DNA from: Laburnicola sp. R22_1
Taxonomy: Eukaryota; Ascomycota; Dothideomycetes; Pleosporales; Didymosphaeriaceae
Length of the DNA: 64,000 bases
NCBI GenBank assembly: GCA_014281115.1
Contig: JACONQ010000015.1
Coordinates: forward strand, 806,001 to 870,000
Reading direction: 5' to 3'
Positions 1 to 11,436 of the stretch are shown one piece after another. The notes below the pieces were generated by a model. That model did not search any database. It was not told the DNA's origin and worked only from the letters and a program-made list of their open reading frames with translations. Positions within the stretch are counted from its first letter, which is position 1. Every line of letters starts with the position of its first letter. The translations under genes and the position numbers were made by a program.

Positions 1-943
1 TTCCGATGCTGTAGCAGGGCTCGAATATTCTGACGCAGCAGCCGCCGAACTTCGAGGTGAACTGTCCACGGACGACAGCACACTGAAGGCAGATGAAATT
101 GAGGGTACCGGGGAAGACGAGGGCTGTGGGACAGACGAAGGTGTCCGGAACGGTGCGTGGGGTTGACTGATGAGGAATGGAGGGTCAAATACCTCTTTGA
201 AGTCGACCTCGAACTGCCCAAAACACACCCTATTGCCTGTGCATCCAAGGTTATATGTCTCGAATTCGTTGTGATCCCATGTACCCTTTGTATCAAACTT
301 GCCTGCATCGACTTCGGGCTTGACATTTGTGATGAAGGTGTCCCACACGTCTTTGGCTGTGCGAAGTTAGCGTTGAAGTGTTTGGTGTAAGGTATGGTAT
401 GCAGGAGTGGGTGAACTCACCTAGTTTGTTGCAGCCCTTGTTTTTGTCGAATTCCATCTCCTTCGACCGATCAATGAAGGCTTGGCCGTGCACAAGAGAA
501 GTCTCTAAGCCCCGGAAGTTCGTGATCCCCAGCTTATCTTGCAGTTTGTACAAGACAGCAAGACGCTTCCTCATGTCCATCCAGGGCCCATCATTCATGT
601 CTGATCCTCGGCACTCCGCATAAGTGTATATCAACCCAACCACAGCTGTGCCTTTCAATGTCGGATCGTAGGGGAAACTGCCTTCCTCCACATCGAAGGC
701 GTATTGCATATAGGGGCTGAACCGACCTGTGGTGCCTAGACCACCCTTGATCCACTCCAGGTTGCTATCAGGGAAGTTATTAGCCCAATCATGGAAGTTC
801 TCCGCAGGGCTTTTTCTCGATATCACTTCATCAATGGCGTTAGGCACTCTTTCGTCGAGCGCGAGAACAAGAAAGGGCGGCTGGGGCGTCTCTGGAGGAG
901 GCGCTTCGGGTTCAGGTTCTGGACGAGGAATATCGAGAGCCAT
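1..943 (-). CDS. Unidentified protein, two exons visible, 3' end outside window
   Basis: Exon 1 is 943 down to 421, the intron is 420-357 (64 nt, GTGAGT donor, GCTAAC branch, CACAG acceptor), and exon 2 runs from 356 off the left edge. The start is the first ATG below a TATA-like box at 1062-1068; upstream in-frame codons are not ATG. The N-terminus (MALDIPRPEPEPEAPPP) is proline/glutamate rich. A folded-looking middle follows, with motifs such as DWANNFPDSNLEWIKGG, GRFSPYMQYAFDVEEG and YTYAECRGSDMNDGPWMDM. The last part visible is a long Ser/Pro-rich tail. No signal peptide is evident from this start. I do not recognise the family. The frame stays open across the intron and the splice sites are canonical, so I believe the gene is real; function is unknown. 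Confidence 0.65.
357..420 (-). other. Spliceosomal intron of the partial gene
   Basis: GTGAGT donor at 420, GCTAAC branch close to the acceptor, CACAG acceptor ending at 357. Removing the 64 nt keeps the reading frame (Gly/Ala codon split 1+2). Confidence 0.7.
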
Positions 944-1938
944 GTTCGCAAAATGTCTGGAAAATGTGTATGTAGCAAGATAGCAACAAAGAAGAATGTC
1001 CAAGTCAAGTATCCGAAAATGTCAGTGGATGCAAGAAACAGCGACCGCACCCCACTACCTCATTTATACCCTTCTATGACTCCAACACCGTCCAGCGCGT
1101 CACACCTCACAGCACAATACCAAAACCGCGTGCGCCCAAACCTCTGCCCTGCAGCTGTTTCTCTCCCTGACCCCAAGTCTAGTCCCGCATCACCAACCCA
1201 CCTCTACGTCCACCCCCCCACCTCCTTTCGCAGCGCACTATCAAGGCTGCCTTTCCCAAATCTTCAGCCCTACAGGTCATCCCCAACCCCAACCCAGCTC
1301 CAAGTCCACCCCAGCACCATCAGCCCACCTCAACATCCACCCCCCACAATCCAGCAAACCACCCTCCACAGCGCAATACCAAGGCCACCCTTCCCTCAAC
1401 CTTCAGCCCCACAGGTGTTTCATAAACGCACATGGCACGTGCTCGCGCTGTAGTACAAGACTACCACAGACCGCAGAGTACCCCCATGGCAGATGCCGCG
1501 CAGATCACACCCAAAGCTAAGGCACGCTGTCGTGCAACACAGGCAGCAGCGGCAGGACAAGCACATGCCCTATCTGCTACCGCATTGGGGTTGGTGAAGC
1601 CGAGCAGGCTGAGCAACCCTAGCCCAGTGATGCCACTTGCTCCATAGCCTGTGCGAAGGCGTGACTAGCTGTCGGCAGTGGGGAAAAGCCGTTTGTTCGT
1701 TCGTTCGTGAGTCATGGCTGGCTTACACCATGGTTGACTCTCCTCCCCTTTCACGTACACTTGAAAAGCACAATTAGCCTCTGTACAGTCCCTCTTGGGG
1801 GTACCACACAACACTCATACCATTGTCCTAGCCCAGTATGCAATCCAAGTCCACCCACCAACCCACCAAAACAATATACACACCCATACCCTCCCTCTCT
1901 ATATCGACGCCCAACGCCCACCACACCACAACATCAAC
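944..1938. other. Intergenic region, C-rich
   Basis: About 1 kb between the divergent-side promoter of the left gene and the 3' end of the SIP3 homologue. It is rich in CCACC/CCCAA runs on the plus strand. Several open frames cross it but they are proline-rich, lack conserved-looking segments and look like composition artefacts. Apart from the TATA-like box I see no supported feature. Confidence 0.5.
1062..1068 (-). promoter_or_regulatory. TATA-like box upstream of the partial gene
   Basis: TATAAAT on the minus strand, about 120 bp upstream of the ATG at 943. The spacing allows a 5' UTR of roughly 80-90 nt. Assigned on sequence and position only. Confidence 0.35.
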
Positions 1939-4900
1939 TCAAATCATACCCTTCCTCCCCCCCTTCACCACCCCCAACGCCCTCTCACAATCCCCACAAT
2001 ACCCTTTGACCCAATCTCCAACCTCTTTCTTCTCCTTACTACTATCCCCACCCAAGATAGCACCCACCCTCTCGCACTTATTTGTCTCATCCATCAGCCA
2101 ATTCTCATACTCCGCTTCAACGACCTCTTTCTCAATGCGATTGACGACGCGCAGCGCAACAAGTAGATCGTGCCGATGGGAGCCGAGGTTCTGCCTCGTG
2201 CGGTGGAGACGGCGAGGTGCGTTGATGGAGGGAGATACGGGCGTTGGGGGGTTTGCGGTGGGGTTAGTGAGGAGAGTTGTGAAGGTTTGGTGGCTGCTGG
2301 GGTTAATGATTGCGGCAGAGTTTTGCAAGGAGAGGACATACCATCGATTTGCATCGGCGTTGACAGGCAAATGCAGTGTCACGTCGGTATTGTTAACATT
2401 GGCGAAACTTTCTTCCACGTCGGAGAGATAGATGGCGCGTGTCATCGACGGTGAAGGACCGACGCCTAGCCGTGACATGAAATTCGCAGCGTTGCGTTCA
2501 TTCCACCACAGCCAGGAGTCACGTGACGCGTGGAAAAAGTTGGCTCCACCGCTTATAACCAGCAGAATGACAAGGAGTTTGTGTGCTGATAGAACGTTGC
2601 CCAAAGCAGCGAATGCTGCCAATATCCAGCTCATGAGAGTGGAGAAGATACTCACGATGATGTTGCCGATGAACTGGGCGACGAAAGAGCCGGTCGTTTG
2701 CGGACGCAGCTTAAACTTGCGCGGCCTGTTTGGCGGCGCAATGTCCTGGGCCGTGAACTCCGCAGCTTGAGTTGCGACTCCAATCTGCCCGAATATGTTT
2801 ATGACTTTTCCCGTGTTACGGTTGTGGCCTAGACGAGCCACCTGGTCATTCACCACATCGACAAGGTCTTGTGCTTCCAACTCCATATCCTGGAGGCCTT
2901 GTCGTTCGATGAGCTTCTTCGCGAAGCGTGGGTTCTGCATCCAGTCCACTTTCGTGTGAATGGCGAGTTTGCAGCGTGCCTTTGACACGTGGGTAACGAC
3001 GATCTTGCTCAAGAGGATGAACCGATCTTGGCTCGGTAAGTACCAGGGGGTTTTCCTATCGGCGACGACGTAGCAAAGGTGATCATTCAAAACTTCGATG
3101 ACCTGGTAATCGTTGATGATGACGGAATCGGCTTCACCAGTTTGAGTGACTTCATATTCGAAATCACGGCGCTGATGGCCTGGGTCGATTTTAGTCCAAG
3201 GTCCTTGCACTACGCGCCGGGCCCATCGCTCTCGGTACAGCATTTGGAAAACCGCGCTCTTGTCGCCGAAGAGGATATAGAAGAGTCCCTTGGCGCTGAT
3301 ATCAAACTCCTTTTCCACGGCAACTTGAGTCATACCCTGAGGCGCGAAGTCAACAGGCTGCGATGGTAGCTTGAATTTGCTGGCGGTCCTGTTGATTCCT
3401 GTTGGACCAAAGAGGTTGCCGTCAATGCGGAGACTGGTCTTGAGGTCTTTGCCATAACCAGGATCCATAGGCGTATGCGATGGTATTTCCTCCCAGCTAT
3501 CTGCGCTCGGTGAATTATCCGCCTCATTAACCTCCATTTTTATCAGTCTTTTCACAATTTCTTCCAGACCATGTTCCTCGGTGGTGGCATTCCGCACTAA
3601 GAAATTCAGACGTCGCAAAAGCAGCTTCAAAGGCTCCAGGAACGTCTTGACGGTTATTCGAGTAGCACCGCTTTGTGTGCCAGATTTGAAATGCAAGAAA
3701 AGAAAATCACAGTCTTTGCCCGGTGCTGCTGTGACCTCTTCAATGGACGACATGCTAACACCAGTGATCAGAACTAATCCCAGGTGATTGCTGTAGAAGT
3801 AGATGTCCTTGGAAGTGACGTAAACCCGACCAGGAAACTCCTGCTGGTCGGTCGGGTTCCACACGGCGCGGAACACAAGCACGAGTTTCTCCGCTCGAGG
3901 GACAGTGGGGAACAAGATACGGAACTGCGCATCTTGCATTCGCAGGGCGAGAGGGTAATAGTTCGGGAAGTCCTCAGTGACTATAGTGGGCCGTGGTAGA
4001 GTGGCCTGGGTCCCAAGGCTCATAGCCTTGCGATGCGCTGCACTACCAGGCGTCGTTGTGTCTGACGCAGGACCTCCGGAGGTTCCATCACTGGGCTTGT
4101 CGAATGGATCGAGTCCGGGTGATGAGCGCAAGGGACTGGGAGGGTCCGACATGCTACCGTCGAGCATTTCAGCTTCGTCTGCGTGCCCAAGCCGATTGAC
4201 ATAGCCCCAATTGACCGAGCCCCATAAATTCGCCATTAACCCTCCCGGCATACTACCAGCATTGATCAGACCCAAGCCGCGTTCGCCACTTACTGCTACG
4301 GCAGCTTTGCTGAGGTTCGTGGGGGCAGGGGGGTTAGCGAGCGTTGAAGGGGCCAGGCTGCTGGATGGCAATGTTTCGCCCATGACGAGACGAGTATCTG
4401 GAAGGCCTGCCGCAGGGGCTGAAATCTGTCCGACCTGTACAATGTTATGGCTTGCCGATGCGAGACTTGCGGAAATGAGACTAGCGATGCCGCCAGAAGC
4501 AGAAGAGGGATTGCTTCCACTTAGCTGGGGCCCTAATGTAGACTTCCGCGTCAAATCAAGCTTCTCCATGATACGTGCAGCGTGGTCTCGTCGACTGCTC
4601 TCTTCCCCCCCTAACGTGTTGCTGCGTTTCGCCACATCAAAGCTACCTCGCGTGGCCAAAGCGTCCGAGCCAGGAAGCCCAAGAGTTTCAGCTCGATCGA
4701 TCGTGCCCATCTCGTCGCTAGCATTGGCAGCATGCCCTTCTGAAGTCTTCGCGGCGAACTCGGGGGCCACGGGAGGGCTGATAGAAAAGGCGGCGTCGAT
4801 AGATCCAGGTGCGGCGGATTCCTTGGAGGTGTTTTCCAGGGCCTTCCGCTTGGCCACTTCGAATGATGAAATCCACTCAGTGAGATCGGCCTGCGTATCG

Positions 4901-6143
4901 GCCTGGAGCAGAACAGTCGTGTCCTTTGTTTTGACCTCGAAACAGAAGCGTCGTTCTTCGTGGAATGCAGGTCGGATACCGCAGAGCAAGACACCGATCT
5001 TTTCAGACTCTTCAACAGCGCCAGACCGTGTGCCTTGGGTCAGCCATCCGAATATGCCGTTCTTGACGAAGAACCATCTGCGCACCCAGTACGTTCTCGC
5101 AGGTTTTCCTGTAATGGTACGCTGGAACAGCCAGCCTTGCTTCTCTGCTTTTTCATTGGCTGGATCTGGTTTCGCTGGAGACGGGAGGGTAGCGGAGGAC
5201 GGTGCTTGGGTGGCCAAATACGGCACCGTTGACGCAGCATACGAGTCCAATTCCCGCGATGGCCGTGCAGCCAGCTCAGCGCTGTTCTCAACCTGCTGCC
5301 TCGCCAGATGGAGTTCGCGCTTGAAAACGCGCTCGCCGTTCTCCATCTCTCTGCTCCAGCCACGCACGCGGTCCACATCGGAGCTCCAGCCTGCAAATGC
5401 TTTGACGGAGCCGTCGCGTGCCGCCTTCATATCGCGCCACTGCTCCGTGACCACCTTGACCAGCATCTTGTCCAGCGTCACTCTTACTTGCGGCGCCAGG
5501 ACGCAGAAGTCCATGCTCGCTTTCAAATAGGCCCTCCTCGCCTCATGCAGCTGGAAAGCATCTTCCCGCAGCGACGAGGGCTCCTTTGTCTTTGCCTGTC
5601 CCGCATATCGCGCAATAGCGCCGTCGAAGGTACGTTGTGTGTGGTCCACATTTTTGCGCGCGTCTCTGAGCATGCGCAGGTCGTTGTTTAGGAACGATCG
5701 GATGGGGTCGCAGACGCTGGCCTCTGCATTCTTCATGCTCCGCAACGTGCTATTCCAGAACTCGCGCGTGCCCTCGCCGAAGCGCTTCAGGGCGAGCACC
5801 GTGTAGTCGTGGTCAAGGACGGCTTCGGAGAGCTGCAGCGGCGGGTGCGAGGCCTGGACATATGTGTCCACGAGCGTCTGCAGCGCGTTCATCTCGGTCG
5901 CGAGCTTCGAGGCGGCGCGCACGAAGCCATCGAGCCACCGTTCCACGAGGTCGATCTGGTCGCCAAAATGCACCGCCGTCGCGCGGAAAGTGGGCGAGTC
6001 GAGGGCGGCCTCTTTGATCACGACGGGGCTGGTGGCGGTTAGTATCTACGCCGACAGGTGCATGTTCGGGCGTACATCAGGGCCAGCGGCTTTGCGACGG
6101 GCTCCAGGTCCAGGGCCGGAGGCGGTGCGGCGTCGTCGGCCAT
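1939..6143 (-). CDS. SIP3: SIP3/LAM3-like BAR-PH-GRAM-VASt sterol-transfer family protein
   Basis: Predicted 1385 aa from two exons: 6143-6076 and 6028-1939, separated by a 47-nt intron with a perfect TACTAAC branch. The start is the ATG at 6143; the longer exon has only a GTG near its 5' end. Domain order: an N-terminal BAR/coiled-coil-like helical region (about 1-290), a PH domain (about 315-425, GWLFQRTITGKPARTYWVRR), a long Ser/Ala-rich linker, GRAM (about 710-825), VASt/START-like (about 925-1075, beginning EKEFDISAKGLF) and one or two membrane segments (about 1135-1182, containing IIVSIFSTLMSWILAAFAAL). This order is that of yeast Sip3/Lam3, ER membrane proteins at plasma-membrane contact sites; family VASt domains bind and move sterol. 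The gene is divergent from KRI1 with 316 bp between starts. Membership is firm; sterol transfer is inferred from the family. Confidence 0.9.
6029..6075 (-). other. Intron 1 of the SIP3 homologue
   Basis: GTACGC donor at 6075, TACTAAC branch, CACCAG acceptor at 6029. This 47-nt intron separates a 22-codon first exon from the rest of the gene. Confidence 0.85.
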
Positions 6144-6459
6144 GGTATCAGTCGTCGTCGCGAATGCCTAGGACTAGGGGGAACGAAGATCGAAGATGTG
6201 CTAGGTAGGAGAGGTGAATTATACATTGACGCTACAACACATGATGGCAGGCAACTCCTTTCACGCCCCAATGCTTACGGCGCGTGGGCTGCCTCCTGGC
6301 TGCCACTGCCACCCAGCAACGCATGCGAAGCGACGTCAGGCCCTCGCTCGGCCGCTGTTTCTCCGCCCCGGACCCTCGAAATCTTGGCGCCTTGCCGTGC
6401 GCTTCGTTTTTCTTCTGGGAAAGCACAAGCTCTGCACACTACACACACACACACACACA
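6144..6459. promoter_or_regulatory. Bidirectional SIP3/KRI1 promoter region
   Basis: 316 bp lie between the two divergent start codons, so both genes must share this interval for their core promoters. No clear TATA box was seen. On the KRI1 side it ends in an (AC)n tract directly before the ATG. Confidence 0.7.
6440..6459 (+). repeat. (AC)n microsatellite immediately before the KRI1 start codon
   Basis: An uninterrupted run of about nine to ten AC units ends one or two bases before the ATG at 6460, so it lies in the 5' leader. Length variation here would change the immediate start-codon context. Confidence 0.9.
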
Positions 6460-8467
6460 ATGGCCAAATCCAAGCTCAAACAGCCCGCCAATGGCGTAAA
6501 GCGTGCACTCGACGACGACTCGGTCCCACAGAAAACTTCGAAAGAGCGGCCCGCGAAAAAGACGAAGCTGCTCGACGACAGCGACGATGAGGCTGACGAC
6601 GACGACAACAACAACAACAACTGCGGCGTGTCGCTAAAGGTCAACGAAGAGTATGCGCGCCGCTTTGAGCACAACAAGAAGCGGGAGGAGCAGCAGAGGC
6701 GTATGTCCATACCACCGAACTACCCACACAAACTTGGCGCTAATGGTCGCAGTGGAGGAAAGGTACGGCAAAGATGGCGACGAAGATTCCGAGGACTCGC
6801 AAGAGGGCGTGGAAGAAGACGATGCGGCGGAGCTCCTAGATGAGAACCTCGACCAGGAGATTTCAGCCACCCTCCAGGCCCTCCGCTCCAAAGATCCCCG
6901 CATATACGATACGAGAGTGAAATTCTTCGACGATGCTGAAGAGATCGCCTCGGGAGACGCCAATGGCGCAAGCAAGGAGGAGTCGATGACGCTGAGGCAG
7001 TATCACACAAAGAACTTGCTAGAGGGCAAGTTCGACGAAGAGGATGACGCACCGCGTCGAACGTACGCACAGGAGCAAGAGGACGCCCGACAAGACCTTG
7101 TCAAGAAATTGCAGACGGAGGATGAAGACGACGAGGAAGACGACTTCTTGGCCGCCAAATCGAGGACGGAGCCCGCCCCGGAACAGCGCGTCAAGATCAC
7201 GCTGCAAGATGTGGAGAACGCCGACAAGGATCCCGAGACCTTCCTCTCCAACTTCATGGCCTCTCGAGCCTGGGTACCCAAGGGCGACTCCCGCTTCCAG
7301 CCGCTCGAATCCGACGACGACGATGAAGACGCGGCAGCTGACGAATGGGAGAACTCGTACAACTTGTACTTTGAAGATACCGCGGGTGCGAACGAGAAGC
7401 TCGTTACGTACGCCCGTGACGCCGTGGCCAAGACCACCGTGCGTCGAGACGACAAGAGTAGCCGAAAGAAGGTCCGCGATGCCGCACGGGCAAAGAGGGA
7501 AGCCGAGAGAAAGCAGAAAGAAGAAGACCTAGCGCGACTGCGGAAGCTCAAAGTCGAAGAAATGGAGCGAAAAGTGCAGAAGATTCGCGAGACTGGAGGT
7601 CTAAAAGGCAGGGACTTCAAAATGGACGAGTGGAAAGACGTTCTGGAAGCCGATTGGTCCGATGACCAGTGGGACAAGGAGATGAAGACGCGATTCGGCG
7701 ATGCTTACTACGAGGATAACGACGCCGCCATGGAAAGTGGCGACGACGACGACGCTGGCACGAGCAAGAAGAAAAGAGCAAAAAAGCCCAAGTTCGACAA
7801 CGACATCGACATCAAAGACCTCATCCCAGATTTCGAAGACGAAGAAGACCAACGCCCACAGTTTACCCTATCGTCCGACGATGAAGACGCCGAAGCCGGC
7901 GCAAATGAAATGGACATTGACCAAGACGAGGCCAACGCCAACGACGCCTCCTCCAAGAAGTCCTCCAAACAACGCAAACAAGACCGCGCCGACGCCAAAA
8001 GCGCCGCCCGCCGTGACCGCCGCCTAATCGAGTCCCTCGTCGACGACAGTCTCCAATACGAAGCTGCCCTCGCCGCCTCGTCGTCCAAAGCCCCCAAAGG
8101 CTTCCGCTACCGCGAAACCTCCCCCACAACCTTCGGTATGACACCCCGCGACATCCTCCTCGCTAGCGACAAACAACTCAATGAATTCGCGGGCTTGAAA
8201 AAACTCGCTGCTTTTCGGGATCCCGTCAAGAAGAAGAAGGATAAGAAGATGCTTAGTAAGAAGGCGAGGTTGAGGCATTGGAGGCAGGAGACATTTGGAG
8301 ATCCCGAGGGGCCGAAGGGGGGGTTTGAGATGGTTCTGGGGGATGAGGAGGGGGAGGCGGTGGCTGGGAAGGGGGAGGATGGGAGTCATATCCGCGAGGG
8401 GGAGGGGAAGAAGAAGCGGAAGAGGAAGGGGAAGGGGAAGGGGAAGAAGAGTGCTGTTGAGGTGTAG
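6460..8467 (+). CDS. KRI1: KRI1 homologue, nucleolar 40S ribosome-biogenesis protein
   Basis: Predicted 651 aa from two exons (6460-6700, 6753-8467) with a 52-nt intron (GTATGT donor, GCTAAT branch, CGCAG acceptor) that restores the frame through a split Leu codon. The N-terminus is Lys-rich and then strongly acidic (DDSDDEADDDDNNNNN). The middle carries the Kri1 core (DPETFLSNFMASRAWVP, then YNLYFEDTAG). A charged coiled coil follows, then the conserved C-terminal domain (GFRYRETSPTTFGMTPRDIL, KKARLRHWRQETFGDPEGP) and a basic KKKRKRKGKGKGKK tail that resembles a nucleolar localisation signal. Yeast Kri1 is needed for 40S assembly with Krr1. Length and motif order fit the family. It shares its promoter interval with the SIP3 homologue and converges on the C2H2 gene. 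Confidence 0.92.
6701..6752 (+). other. Intron of KRI1
   Basis: GTATGT donor after an AGG|C codon split, GCTAAT branch, GGTCGCAG acceptor; 52 nt. Joining yields LEERYGKDGDED in frame. Confidence 0.85.
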
Positions 8468-8722
8468 GGTAGTCAATCATCTTGTTCGGATTTTGTTATC
8501 GTGTGTTTTTGTGACCTTGTACTTTGGTGACATTGTCTTCAATGTTATTGGGATTTGAGATCATGTTATCTTACCAAGTAAAGCCCATGTTCATGTCAAT
8601 GGCCATCTAAGGTAGCGGATGCGTGAGTAATGCGTGAGTAATCGCGACGGGACAACAATGTTATTATATCATATTTTAGTGGCATGTACATTTCCCAAGT
8701 CCTATGCAACGCCGCTGCATCC
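8468..8722. other. Convergent intergenic region
   Basis: 255 bp between the stop codons of KRI1 and the C2H2 gene. It is T-rich with a short direct repeat (GCGTGAGTAAT twice) near 8620-8642. It presumably carries both 3' UTRs and polyadenylation signals; no single motif is certain. Confidence 0.5.
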
Positions 8723-10618
8723 TCATCGCGTCCATACCGGTGCGCTTAGCGTCGGAATACCGTCCTCATGATCCATGGATTGGGTCTGGGACTGGACGTC
8801 TGGCCCCGGCGGGAAGACGGCATTCCAATCGATCCAGTCGCTAGATGAGACTGGGAACAGGGGATTCCAAGCGGGCGGTGGATGTGCTGCGTCTGGAACC
8901 AAGGGCCCTGTGCGTGGACTTACAGGCACAGTTGGCGGTAGAGGGATCGATGAATAAGGCCCGCGGTCTGTCCTGGGATCATAATGAGCGGAGGCATGTG
9001 TACGAGGAGGCACGTCGCCTATATTCGTCGTCGTGGTTGAAGGACGGCGACTGGGAGGTAGCGACGCCGGTTGGTTGTCTGGTGGGGCGTTGAACGAATC
9101 TAGAAGGTCATTTTCACATCTGCGGATAATGCCAGCGACCTGTCTCAGCAGCCTTTGCTCGACTGGCCCAGACTCTCGTTCTGCAGTCGCGAGGAGCTCT
9201 TGTCGAATTCGGTCGAGCAGCTCGCGACGGAACCGGCGCGACTCCTCCGTGGGTGAATCGCTATCATAATCTAGTTCAATGTTAGCAAAGCTCTCGAGCC
9301 CCAAAGAGATCATTAGGACTTACAAGGCGAAGGGATATCCGACGCTGCCACTTCCGGAAAGAGTAATTGATATGTGTCTCTCCATTTGTCCTCCTCCAGC
9401 CTCAGAGCTGGAGACCTCTTCTTCAAACTCTCAAATGTCCTCCTATCAATGCCTTCAATGGGCTGGGGCGCAGAAATTTCACAAGGATTGCTTCGGATAT
9501 GTGCTGAGAAGTCAGAATCGAGGTCGAACATTGCGTAGCAGCGCGGACAGTATATAGGCTGCGCGTGCGAGCGATACAAGTGCTCTTTCATCCGATGCAC
9601 AGTGGGCCATCCAGGGCCAGGACACGTCCGTCGGCTGCGGTAGCGGTTCGGATCATGTTTGAAGAACGGGCACGCAAAACGAGTTTCAACTGAGTCTTCG
9701 GTGGTTGTGGTGACGGATACGCGACGTCTTTTGTTTGAATCGTCGTCGTCCGGGTCATCTGGCGGAAGACCTTCGTCAGAACGAGCTCTGCGCTTGCCGC
9801 TGGAAGCCTGGGAAGGCCCGCGGTTAACACGCAGGAAATTGGCACTGTTCTGCGCTCTGGAGCCTTGGTTACCGGCACACTGCATGTACGCGGCATAACC
9901 GAAATTGACTTCGATCTTCCTCATGATTAGCTCAATTGTTTTGAGAGTCGCCTTCGATAGCGTCCCTGGTGTGATGAGCAGGCCGTCCTCGGCATCACTA
10001 TTATCATCCGTATTCGAATACATGTCACAGCTTCCGGTAGAGGATAGAGTTGCAATCGATAGGTTGCGTGTTTGAGGGCGATCATGAAAGTTGTCCTGAA
10101 CCCAGTGCTCAACGTCCTCTGTGCCTGAAAACGTGTCAATTGGACGCTTGAAGGCGCCCGTCCAATCCGGCTTACTTTGGTCCAGGGAATTCTGAGTTGA
10201 AGTCGGGTTGCTAGTGACGTCGATCCTCGGGACCGGATCTATTTCTTGTGTAGTTCTGAGCTTCTTGCACTGGAGGGGGTTGTACGTGTTGATGGCCAAT
10301 CGTTTGGTCTTGGAAGAGGTGACTTCCTTGAGTTCGAAAAGTGCGGAAGAGTCGCGCGTAAAGTAGGACGATGTATGAGGTACTATGCATCCACATAAGC
10401 AAGCGTTCCTGGGTGGTGAAAATGGGCTCACTCTGATCCGGTGCCGTGAAATCCAACGGTGACAAGGAGATATCAGGATCGCTAATATAGCCAGAGTCTC
10501 CGGTCCTCGACGAACTCAACGAGTCTCTTCTCACTGTGCTTGCGCTTTCCTGCGCAATTATAAGCTTCGGCAGGGCCGGCTGCCCGTAAGAAATGTCGCT
10601 CCACGTCACAGCCGCCAT
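8723..10618 (-). CDS. C2H2-type zinc-finger protein of a fungal-specific family
   Basis: Predicted 597 aa from three exons: 10618-10432, 10382-9324 and 9270-8723. Introns are 49 nt (10431-10383) and 53 nt (9323-9271, GTAAGT donor, GCTAAC branch). All joins keep frame. The central region has a zinc-finger-like block: FACPFFKHDPNRYR, then RTCPGPGWPTVHRMKEHLYR followed by PIYCPRCYAMFDLDSDFSAH, about residues 325-395. This Cys/His pattern with RMKEHLYRxH and PxYCPRC is common in uncharacterised Pezizomycotina proteins. An acidic patch plus a basic cluster (DDPDDDDSNKRRR) just before it could be a nuclear signal. The N- and C-terminal thirds are low complexity, Ser/Pro-rich. A role in DNA or RNA binding is inferred; no target is suggested. 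Confidence 0.75.
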
Positions 10619-11436
10619 TGCGCAGAACTCAGACTCGGGGTTTTTCGACAGTCTGTCGGTGTAAAACGTGGGTTGTCAAGGGTTATCGAAGACTTGCGAG
10701 AAGTAGTGCGGGCGTAGAGATGACGATATGTCTGCCTGGTCGATGCCGCATCCCACCTGCAACTGCGCATTCGCGCAAACAGGATGCATCGTCAGCGGCC
10801 AGCCCCGCCACGCCGACTGCAGGCCAGTGGGCCACGACAGGTCGGAGCCGCGGAGGAACCAGCCCACGAGGGACGGGAGGGGCCGGGAGGGGCCTTTGGT
10901 GGCTGTGTGAAGAGAAGGCACTTGAAACTGGTGGGCTAGCATGGATGGGGAAGGCAACGATGATTCGCGCCTTGTTTATCCGACCGGATTCACCGACTCG
11001 TCTTGCGCAATGCTAATGTTCATTTTTCTGATGCGAGACGACGTTGGGGGAAACGAGTGAGGGTATTCTGCTCATGGGTGTGGTTGCTGGTAGCTGAAGG
11101 CGCAGACGAGGCACTCAGTTGCCAAATCTTGCTGCATATCGCAGTTGGTCCTACCACGACGGAGTGCCCTGATGCAGCTATGGTGAGGTACTGCAAAGCA
11201 ATGCACTTGGAAACTGCTGAGGTAGGTTGAGCCTGGAGGTGCATGCATGTGGAGCCTCGGAGCCTGGAGCCCGGGAGCCTGGAGCTGGCTGGAGCCCTGG
11301 TGGAGCCCTGAAGGTGATGTAGTCACGTGACTGCGCATGGTCCGCGTGACGCTAGCCTGGTCGGGATGGCGTCTCCTCCAAACACTCAAGTTTCGCCGCA
11401 ACTTCTTGTGAGCACTGAGCCTTCACACTGCCTCCC
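10619..11436. promoter_or_regulatory. Divergent promoter region between the C2H2 gene and the IF3-like gene
   Basis: 818 bp without a convincing gene. It contains an imperfect tandem array of GGAGCCTGGAGCC-like units at about 11249-11310. The ORFs in it overlap each other and show no recognisable domain. It must hold the 5' regulatory sequences of both flanking genes. Confidence 0.5.
11249..11310. repeat. Imperfect GGAGCC-type tandem repeat
   Basis: GGAGCCTCGGAGCCTGGAGC-like units of about 8-10 bp repeat six or seven times with small variations, about 130-190 bp upstream of the next start codon. Confidence 0.6.

Noticed and set aside
4211..5530. 439-aa open frame on the plus strand
   Set aside because: It lies entirely antisense to the SIP3 homologue, whose PH and linker sequence is conserved; it has no domain of its own.
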